Shown: piece after piece, positions 14,525 through 19,389 of the stretch
Position numbering within the stretch: the stretch's first letter is position 1
Layout of the letters: each line of letters starts with the position of its first letter
From: Desulfovibrio sp. Dsv1
GTDB taxonomy: Bacteria; Desulfobacterota; Desulfovibrionia; Desulfovibrionales; Desulfovibrionaceae
Assembly: GCA_000403945.1 (NCBI GenBank)
Contig: APFI01000179.1
Coordinates: 1-19,389, forward strand
DNA length: 19,389 nt
Direction of reading: 5' to 3'
Made by a program: the position numbers and the translations under genes
The notes under the pieces: model-generated
Seen by the model: only the letters and a program-made list of their open reading frames with translations
What the model was told of the DNA's origin: nothing
Database searches by the model: none

Positions 14525-14633
14525 CGTTTGCCTCACCCCACAGATAGCCATTTTCACGGCGTCCGTCCAGATGCTTCCGGCGTGTGTGCTCCGGCTTGCG
14601 GGTACGGCGCAGGCAGCTATTCTCTCGCCGCAT
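14499..14633 (-). CDS. possible 44-residue basic leader peptide overlapping the copy 2 membrane protein
   Basis: An ORF from ATG 14633 begins MRRENSCLRRTRKPEHTRRK, is strongly basic, contains RRENGYLWGE, and ends 26 bases inside the membrane protein gene, in another frame. A GAAGAAGG sequence lies about seven bases before the ATG. The ENGYLWGE stretch is also found in copy 1 with a silent leucine codon change (CTA/CTG), hinting at translation in this frame. In copy 1 the corresponding ORF is broken early. It may couple translation; it may equally be chance. Confidence 0.35.
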   Translation of the reverse strand: MRRENSCLRRTRKPEHTRRKHLDGRRENGYLWGEANDEKNCRLA

Positions 14634-14651
14634 CCCGGGGCCTTCTTCGCG

Positions 14652-14710
14652 TCTGTTTTCAATGAGCGCCGGGGCTGGCCCTGGGCCTTCCCCGTGTCGG
14701 TGAAAACAGA
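14652..14710 (-). other. conserved leader hairpin, module copy 2
   Basis: Core pairing CGGGG/CCCCG (14670-14674 with 14690-14694) and GGCC/GGCC (14677-14680 with 14684-14687) matches copy 1. The outer stem is different: TCTGTTTTCA (14652-14661) pairs perfectly with TGAAAACAGA (14701-14710). The core lies just after the predicted transcription start, so it would form the 5' end of the membrane-gene mRNA; the outer arm partly overlaps the -10 box. Confidence 0.5.
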
Positions 14711-14736
14711 ATAGTAAATTGTTTACTATATGTCAA
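14708..14736 (-). promoter_or_regulatory. promoter with operator for the copy 2 membrane genes
   Basis: On the minus strand, a consensus -35 TTGACA (14731-14736) and a -10 TATTCT (14708-14713) are 17 bases apart. Between them, and slightly into the -10, lies a perfect inverted repeat of 8-3-8 bases, ATAGTAAA-TTG-TTTACTAT on the plus strand (14711-14729). That is the classical place for a repressor operator; the adjacent small HTH protein is the natural candidate to bind it (inference). Transcription would start near 14701, leaving a leader of about 175 bases. Confidence 0.7.
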
Positions 14737-14809
14737 GCAAATTAGAAAATTATTTTCTCAAAAAAATAGGCGACACATTGCCGCCCTGGTAGAAATATTT
14801 ACCGCGATT

Positions 14810-15088
14810 CTATTCCTGGTTGATTTGGTTCCAGAGCAGGAGCAACTCCTGCGCGGGGTTTTTTTCAAGGGCCTTGCACATGGCGCAAAAATCGCCAAGC
14901 CTGACACGCAGCCCCTTTTTTGTGGAGGTCCTTGCGTTCCACATGGCATGGACTTTTGACCACGGATTGGAGCTTTCGGGGAAGGCGCGCTTCCCAAGTT
15001 CTGCCTCTGTCATACCGGCGTCTTTTCTTGCTTTCAGCAGAAAATCCAGTGCTGCGCGTTCGATGGCAAGGATATTGTCCTCCTTCAT
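14810..15088 (-). CDS. small HTH-like regulator, module copy 2
   Basis: 92 residues; begins MKEDNILAIERAALDFL. Helix-turn-helix-like segment at about 24-46 (AGMTEAELGKRAFPESSNP) and a conserved RVRLGDFCAMCKAL block at 61-74. ATG 15088 has GGAGG seven bases upstream; an in-frame start at 15169 adds residues not found in the paralogue at 13693-13968. It has its own promoter (15166-15194). The likely target is the inverted repeat at 14711-14729, about 80 bases beyond its stop. I infer a repressor of the membrane-protein pair. Confidence 0.75.
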   Translation of the reverse strand: MKEDNILAIERAALDFLLKARKDAGMTEAELGKRAFPESSNPWSKVHAMWNARTSTKKGLRVRLGDFCAMCKALEKNPAQELLLLWNQINQE

Positions 15089-15165
15089 GTCCACGCCTCC
15101 TTTTTTCTGCCGATTTATCACAAAAAAATTACTGCGTGGGTATTTTCTCATTTTTGTTGACTTAG

Positions 15166-15194
15166 ACAATAATTTTCTATAAGTCGGAAGTCAA
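15166..15194 (-). promoter_or_regulatory. promoter of the copy 2 HTH regulator
   Basis: On the minus strand TTGACT (15189-15194) and TATTGT (15166-15171) are 17 bases apart, in an AT-rich stretch about 78 bases before the regulator's ATG. Confidence 0.55.
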
Positions 15195-15222
15195 CGGCAA
15201 CCGCTCGACCGTTTGCCCCGCT

Positions 15223-15383
15223 CATTGACAACCGACCCCGACGACCACGCCAGCCCTGACGGCCACGGGCAGCTCCCGCCCTGCATGTGTCGCGTGTGAG
15301 GGTATGCCCGGAAACGACAGGGCCGCACCTGGACGGCATTTGGACCAGGGCGCGAAACCTGCCGCAAGGGCAAAAGAAAAGGC
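15223..15383. repeat. ~160-bp conserved direct repeat, copy B
   Basis: Matches 14094-14252. It lies 134 bases upstream of the copy 2 regulator. At its far end the shared sequence runs to AAAAGAAAAGGC and then breaks off: where copy A continues into the terminator hairpin, copy B turns to unrelated sequence at about 15384. That looks like the scar of a lost third module. Confidence 0.8.
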
Positions 15384-15575
15384 GGATCCAAAGAACCGCT
15401 CCAATACAGCCCGAGAACACTGGCTCACGGGCTGTCAGAAACGAAATTTGCCCCGATATGGTCGGTCAACAGGGAACCTTGCGCCCTGCGGCATGGCCGT
15501 CGCGCCCTTCCGAAGCGAACCGAGGACTTCATCATCCTCAAGGCCACGCATGCCGCTAAGGATGCCGCCCAATGA
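15384..15575 (+). pseudogene. 3' remnant of a phage-type small gene
   Basis: One plus-strand frame is open to a TGA at 15573-15575 and reads coding-like toward its end (PKRTEDFIILKATHAAKD), but it has no ATG, GTG or TTG start; upstream it runs into the non-coding repeat B. The stop overlaps the next ATG as ATGA, a sign of former translational coupling. I infer that its 5' part was lost at the repeat junction. Family not recognised. Confidence 0.35.
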
Positions 15576-15685
15576 CCAGGAAATACCGCAAGGCGTTTCT
15601 GTTCCTGATGACGGCAATGCGCCAGTACGTCGGGCGGGCTGTGAGGCTGAAAAAGAGAGATTATGAACGACCTGAAAATTCTTGA
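15572..15685 (+). CDS. 37-residue basic hypothetical protein, phage-type context
   Basis: Begins MTRKYRKAFLFLMTAMRQYV and ends in a charged tail (RLKKRDYERPENS). Its ATG overlaps the stop of the preceding open frame (ATGA) and its end overlaps the BRO-N gene start by 23 bases. Such compact overlaps are typical of phage operons. No ribosome site of note and no recognised family; it may be a relic, since both neighbours are broken. Confidence 0.4.
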   Translation: MTRKYRKAFLFLMTAMRQYVGRAVRLKKRDYERPENS

Positions 15686-16107
15686 GAATGAGGCTTTCGG
15701 CGCGGTGCGTGTCGTGGAAGTAAACGGTGAGCCGTGGTTCGTGGCGTCGGACGTGGCGCGGGCTCTGAAGTATTCCGAAAGCTCCCTTGAAACCATAGGG
15801 AAGCTGTTCGTCAGTGTTCCCGTTGAATGGACTGACCGGAAACAGATTCCGGTCAGGTCTGAAAACGGCGTGGAGCATTGCGCGAGCTGCTCATCATCTC
15901 CGAACAGGGTCTTTCTTTCCTGGCCGTTCGGACAAGCCCGGCGCATTGCCCTGTCAAAAGTGGATCGCTGGTGATGTCCTGCCCTCCATCCGCCGCCACA
16001 GGGCCTACCTGACCCCGGACAAGCTGGAAGAGGTGCTTACCAGTGAGCAGGGCGGTAGGACAAGAGGAGGGGAGTGGGGTGAACACATGCTGCGGGCACA
16101 TTTTTGA
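15663..16107 (+). pseudogene. BRO-N family phage antirepressor, frameshifted
   Basis: The first frame (15663 to ~15865) reads MNDLKILENEAFGAVRVVEV and EPWFVASDVARALKYS, the start of a BRO-N domain. It then loses register. The next part (RELLIISEQGLSF) is in a second frame near 15880-15915, and the rest (FLGRSDKPGALPCQKWIAGD, VLPSIRRHRAYLTPDKLEEV) in a third, ending at TGA 16105-16107. At least two frameshifts have inactivated it, and the C-terminal domain is absent. Intact relatives are prophage antirepressors. Confidence 0.75.
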
Positions 16108-16177
16108 CGCCAAAGTGGGCACATTTGGCACATTTTAAAAAAGACAAATCAATATTTATCAGTATGCTATGACTCTG

Positions 16178-16226
16178 ATGCGTTGGGAGCAGGGGATCGC
16201 TGGTTCGAATCCAGTCGCTCCGACCA
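16178..16226 (+). other. 3' tRNA fragment, probable attachment-site (att) remnant
   Basis: An exact tRNA 3' half: T-arm GCTGG-TTCGAAT-CCAGT (16199-16215), acceptor strand CGCTCCG (16216-16222), discriminator A and encoded CCA (16224-16226). The matching 5' acceptor (CGGAGCG) is not found within the preceding 100 bases, so this is not a whole tRNA. A terminator follows directly. This is what integration of a phage or island into a tRNA 3' end leaves at the distal junction. The tRNA species cannot be read from this part. Confidence 0.65.
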
Positions 16227-16236
16227 GATATTGCAA

Positions 16237-16270
16237 GGCCTTGCGACATTTTTTGTCGTGGGGCTTTTTG
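16237..16270 (+). terminator. intrinsic terminator after the tRNA fragment
   Basis: Ten-pair stem (16239-16248 with 16254-16263, three G-U pairs) followed by C and TTTTT at 16265-16269. Probably the original terminator of the tRNA gene. Between it and ftsY (16271-16414) I see only a hairpin around GTGCTCCCACGGGGAGCGCC (minus strand), without a T-run. Confidence 0.65.
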
Positions 16271-16414
16271 TTTGTGCGTCGCTGGTGCGACGCGGACAGC
16301 GCGCACCGCTCCCCCCTTCCTGCCCTTTCCTCGGCGCTCCCCGTGGGAGCACCGCAGGGAAAGTGTTCATGCATGGCTGGTGGGCGTGGAAGGGCGTGCC
16401 TCCCCTCAACGGAG

Positions 16415-17854
16415 TCAGTCCCTGGCGGCCGGTTCACCCAGCAATGCGCGGGCGTAATCCGCGCCGTTGAAGGGGCGCAGGTCCTCCATTTTTTCGCCCA
16501 GGCCCACAAAGGTGATGGGCAGATGGTGCTGCATGACCACGGCGATGGCCACGCCGCCCTTGGCCGTGCCGTCCAGTTTGGTCAGGATTAGTTCGTCTAC
16601 CCCGGCGGCCTCCTTGAAAAGCGTGGTCTGGGAAAGGGCGTTCTGGCCGGTGGAGGCGTCCAAAACCAGAATGCTGCGGTGCGGCGCGCCGGGGTGCTTC
16701 TTGCCCAGCACCTGACGGATCTTGGTCAGTTCTTCCATCAGATTGACCTTGGTCTGCAAGCGCCCGGCCGTATCCACAAAGAGCACGTCCACGCCTTCCT
16801 TCACCGCCCGGTCCACGGCCTCAAAGGCCACGGAGGCCGGATCCGAGCCCGCCGGACGGGCATGGAACAGGGTTCCCACCCGCTCGGCCCAGATCCGCAA
16901 CTGCTCGATGGCCGCCGCGCGGAAGGTGTCCGCAGCCGCGATCATCACCTTTTTGCCCTGCATGCGCGCGCGATGGGCCAGCTTGGCAATGGTGGTGGTC
17001 TTGCCCACGCCGTTGACCCCGACCACCAGCACCACTTCCGGCGGATTAACGGCCGAAATACGGCGCGGCGCGCGGAAGATTTCTTCCAGCTCGGCCAGCA
17101 GCAGCCCGCGGGCCAGCTCGGCGCGCGCGACCTTTTCCCGCCGGGCGCGCTCCCTGAGGCGTTCCACCAGTTCCAGCGAGGGTTCATAACCCAGGTCGGC
17201 CATGATGAAGAGTTCTTCCAGCTTTTCCCAGAAGGCGCCGTCCAGCTCGCCATGACCGGCGAAGAGCGTGCCCAGACGGCGGGCAAACTGCTCGCGGGTA
17301 CGCGAGAGCCCCTCGCTGAACTTCAGGAAGAGACGGACGCGCTCGTCCTCCTCGTCTTCCAGATCCAGGGCCAGAGCCAGCCGGTATTGCAGCTCGGAGC
17401 GGAACTCTTCCACATGGCGGTACTCCATGCGCTCAAGCCAGGCTCGGAAGTCATCCACAAAATTCCGGACCTCATCCTGGGGTGCGTCCAGAGCGCGCAG
17501 AAAAAAGGCCAGCCGTTGCCAGAGCAGGTCGCCGGAGCTGTTCACGTCCTCCAGAATGATACCCAGCCAGACTGAAAGACGGGGTTCGGCCTCGCGCAGC
17601 CGCAGGGTCAGCGCTTCATCCTTTTCGGAACTATCGGAAGTCCCGGCGGAAACCGGGGCTTCGACCGGGACGGGCGCTGACCCCGGCGCGACAGCTTTCG
17701 GAACAGGTTTTGCCGGGACTACGGGCGCGTCCTCCGGTTCCGCAGGCCCGGCCCCGGCTTCAGACTCCTGCGCCGGTACGGTTTCGGAAGGCGGCGCAAG
17801 TTCATCCTGGCGCGATCCGCTGAAAAATTTTTTAACGGCTGAAAAAAAGCCCAT
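16415..17854 (-). CDS. ftsY: signal recognition particle receptor FtsY
   Basis: SRP receptor GTPase that docks ribosome-SRP complexes at the inner membrane. 479 residues: a short basic/amphipathic start (MGFFSAVKKFF), a Pro/Ala/Glu-rich region (~17-80), an extra helical, acidic region (~85-180), then the NG domain. G motifs: GVNGVGKTTT (279-288), DTFRAAA (309-315), DTAGR (361-365), TKLDG (425-429) and GLGE (451-454). The N-terminal region is variable in the family, often acidic, and here longer than the minimal form. ATG 17854 has AAGGAGG seven bases upstream. It lies 24 bases after the sensor-like gene, in a probable operon. Confidence 0.97.
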   Translation of the reverse strand: MGFFSAVKKFFSGSRQDELAPPSETVPAQESEAGAGPAEPEDAPVVPAKPVPKAVAPGSAPVPVEAPVSAGTSDSSEKDEALTLRLREAEPRLSVWLGIILEDVNSSGDLLWQRLAFFLRALDAPQDEVRNFVDDFRAWLERMEYRHVEEFRSELQYRLALALDLEDEEDERVRLFLKFSEGLSRTREQFARRLGTLFAGHGELDGAFWEKLEELFIMADLGYEPSLELVERLRERARREKVARAELARGLLLAELEEIFRAPRRISAVNPPEVVLVVGVNGVGKTTTIAKLAHRARMQGKKVMIAAADTFRAAAIEQLRIWAERVGTLFHARPAGSDPASVAFEAVDRAVKEGVDVLFVDTAGRLQTKVNLMEELTKIRQVLGKKHPGAPHRSILVLDASTGQNALSQTTLFKEAAGVDELILTKLDGTAKGGVAIAVVMQHHLPITFVGLGEKMEDLRPFNGADYARALLGEPAARD

Positions 17855-17878
17855 GGCAACCTCCTTGCGCCAGAGCGC

Positions 17879-18892
17879 TCATTTCTCTCCGCCCAGCGCC
17901 GCCAGCACGTCTTCAAGCGCGCGCGCGCAGGCTTCCACGGCCAGCGCGGCGGTTTCGCACCGCGGATCATTGAGGGCGGCCTGCATGTCCCGGGCCGTAT
18001 CCTCCAGCCGGGCCGCGCCCAGGCAGGGGGCCGCCAGTTCCAGCATGCGCCCCAGATGGCAGAGGCCCGCCGCCTCGCCGTCCGCGTACAGACGGCTCAA
18101 AAGTTCGGGTGCGTGGGCGAAACTCTGCCGGAACAATCCGGCGGTAACCCGCCAGGCGTCGGCGTTTTTGCGCTGGAAACTCCGGCCCAGATCCGGATTG
18201 ACCGGAAAACCGGCGGCGGGCGCGCCCACGGCCGGAGCCTCGGCGCTGCCGGCGGCCGGTGCGCTCAGGCCCAGCACGATCCTGCCCGGCGCGGCTTCGC
18301 CGCCTCCGGTCAGCGCCTCGTCCGCCCTACGGGTCAGCAAACGCCGCAGGCGGGCCAAATCTCCCCAGTGCCAGAGCAGCAGAAACAGCGCGCCAGTACA
18401 GAACAACGCCGTCAGGGCGAAGCGCCAAACCTCGCGCCGGGCCACCAGCGCCTGCTCCTCCGCGCTCAGGCGCGGAGAAAGATAAACTTCCACCGAGCCG
18501 ATGGTCCGGCCTTCCATCTTGAGCGGATTCATGCCCTGCACGGTATTTTCCGCAATTTCGTCATCCCAGGGCACAGGCTCCCACTGATAATTGCGGCGCT
18601 GGCCCTCCAGCATGCCCTGCCGGGTCTGGACCTTGACGGCGTAAATCCTGTCGTCTTCCATGGCGGCCATGACTATGGTGCGGGCCGTCAGTTCGTCCAG
18701 CTCCCAGGCGGGCAGCGAAAGCAGGGCCGCCAACTGCGAAGCCATGTGCCCGGCCTCGCTGATGAGCCGGTTTTCCGCGTCCCGGCGGCTGCCATTCAGA
18801 TTCCAGAGGCCGAGCAGCAGAAAAAGCAGAAGTCCCGCCGCCCAGGCGGTCAATGCCAGCCAGCGGCGCGTGCCGTGTGTGATGTAGGGCAT
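17879..18892 (-). CDS. membrane sensor-like protein with degenerate Hpt domain
   Basis: 337 residues. Membrane helix at ~11-32, a periplasmic region of ~120 residues (LASQLAALLSLPAWELDELT-type helix, then a VKVQTRQG strand region, as in CHASE/sensor domains) and a second helix at ~157-176. A Pro/Ala/Gly-rich linker leads to a C-terminal region (~254-330) that reads like an Hpt phosphotransfer domain: FAHAPELLSRLYADGE, then LCHLGRMLELAAPCLGAARL. The phospho-accepting histidine expected in the AH-LK-S-A--LGA pattern falls on Arg282, so phosphotransfer is doubtful. No kinase or cyclase domain follows. The position between murJ and ftsY suggests a link to envelope functions, but this is only context. 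No clear ribosome site precedes ATG 18892. Confidence 0.75.
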   Translation of the reverse strand: MPYITHGTRRWLALTAWAAGLLLFLLLGLWNLNGSRRDAENRLISEAGHMASQLAALLSLPAWELDELTARTIVMAAMEDDRIYAVKVQTRQGMLEGQRRNYQWEPVPWDDEIAENTVQGMNPLKMEGRTIGSVEVYLSPRLSAEEQALVARREVWRFALTALFCTGALFLLLWHWGDLARLRRLLTRRADEALTGGGEAAPGRIVLGLSAPAAGSAEAPAVGAPAAGFPVNPDLGRSFQRKNADAWRVTAGLFRQSFAHAPELLSRLYADGEAAGLCHLGRMLELAAPCLGAARLEDTARDMQAALNDPRCETAALAVEACARALEDVLAALGGEK

Positions 18893-18936
18893 ATGACGTT
18901 ATGCGCGCAAAAGCCGACGGCCTTGCGTCCTCCTTC

Positions 18937-19389
18937 TCATTTCATTTCGCGCAGGCGGCCCGTCAAGGCAGCCAGATCCTTATTGCCCAGCGCGGCCAAG
19001 CAAAGCAGCCAGGCCGTCAGCCCGGCGGCAATGGCTAGGGCCAGAGCGCTCCACACGCCGCCCCGCCAGCCTCCGGGAACCATAACGGCCCACGCGGTCG
19101 GCACCGCCCGGGCGGCCAGACCGGCCGCCAACGCGGCCAGCGCCTGCTGAAACAGCGCCCGCCAAGCTATGGCCCGCGCGGGCTGCCCGCAATCGAGCAA
19201 CGCCCGGCACAGGCCGGACCAGAGCAGGCAGGCCTGGAGCCAGAGTCCCAGACTCACGGCCAAGGCTGGTCCCATGGCCGAACAGGCAGCGGGAAGACTA
19301 TGGCCCAGCACGGCCCCGGCCGCAAGTGTGGCCGCCACGGCCCAGCCCGCGCTGACCGCCGCGCGCCGCGTCGCGCCCAGCGCGTTGCA
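18937..19389 (-). CDS. murJ: lipid II flippase MurJ, C-terminal part (5' end outside window)
   Basis: 150 residues at the end of a polytopic membrane protein; the frame is open to the right edge and has no start in the window. Hydrophobic helices (AATLAAGAVLG, ALAVSLGLWLQACLLWSGL, ALAALAAGLAARA, SALALAIAAGLTAWLLCLAA) and an entry that reads NALGATRRAA match the last helices of MurJ/MviN, which flips the peptidoglycan precursor lipid II across the inner membrane. It ends in a basic tail typical of the family. The 44-base gap to the sensor-like gene suggests one transcript. The call is from pattern and context, so less certain than ftsY. Confidence 0.7.
   Translation of the reverse strand, partial: CNALGATRRAAVSAGWAVAATLAAGAVLGHSLPAACSAMGPALAVSLGLWLQACLLWSGLCRALLDCGQPARAIAWRALFQQALAALAAGLAARAVPTAWAVMVPGGWRGGVWSALALAIAAGLTAWLLCLAALGNKDLAALTGRLREMK

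Noticed and set aside
13020..15383. CRISPR-like or short-spacer array in the repetitive region
   Set aside because: The repeats are two long units with genes between them, not short regular repeats with unique spacers.
16178..16226. Complete tRNA gene
   Set aside because: Only T-arm and acceptor 3' strand are present; no matching 5' acceptor, D-arm or credible anticodon arm upstream.
16037..16509. Minus-strand frames containing phrases like GATGFEPAIPCSQ and LDSNQRSPAPN
   Set aside because: Well-known artefact of translating the antisense of tRNA 3' ends; here they lie over the tRNA fragment.

Overview
The window looks like chromosome from a GC-rich anaerobic deltaproteobacterium of the Desulfovibrio/Desulfovibrionaceae type. 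The reasons are the GC-rich codon use, a ribosome-independent B6 operon (pdxS-pdxT), a FtsY with a long N-terminal domain next to murJ, and several worn mobile elements. The genus assignment is an inference from style; no marker gene such as 16S rRNA is present. Nearly all large genes are on the minus strand.

Left part (1-9800): a decayed IS481-type transposase end, then the minus-strand pdxS-pdxT operon for pyridoxal 5'-phosphate synthesis. It has a clear promoter and a shared terminator. Upstream of it are a secreted subtilisin-type autotransporter gene and a complete IS1182-type insertion sequence (5334-7219). The insertion sequence has matching terminal inverted repeats and a 6-bp target duplication, and it landed in the roughly 96-bp gap between the autotransporter gene and an 840-residue GAF / degenerate GGDEF / TPR protein.

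Middle part (9900-13000): a frameshifted IS5-type transposase remnant, then a periplasmic SGNH hydrolase fused in frame to a cupin. The cupin half still has its own strong Shine-Dalgarno and ATG. A divergent AraC-type regulator probably controls this gene.

Accessory part (13000-16230): the most interesting stretch. Two tandem, diverged copies of the same small module lie on the minus strand. Each has an HTH-like regulator of about 91 residues, an AT-rich promoter region, a conserved long hairpin, a 46-50 residue membrane protein, and a 26-29 residue membrane micro-protein whose ATG overlaps the preceding stop (ATGA). Each ends in a near-identical terminator. Upstream of each regulator is a ~160-bp conserved non-coding direct repeat. 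Copy 2 has a strong sigma70-like promoter with a perfect 8-3-8 inverted repeat between the -35 and -10 boxes, a likely repressor operator. To the right are remnants of phage-type genes (an ATGA-coupled 37-residue ORF and a frameshifted BRO-N antirepressor) and a 3' tRNA fragment followed by a terminator. The fragment looks like the attachment-site scar of an integrated element.

Right part (16415-19389): ftsY, a membrane sensor-like protein with a degenerate Hpt domain, and the C-terminal half of murJ. All are on the minus strand with short gaps, a probable housekeeping operon.
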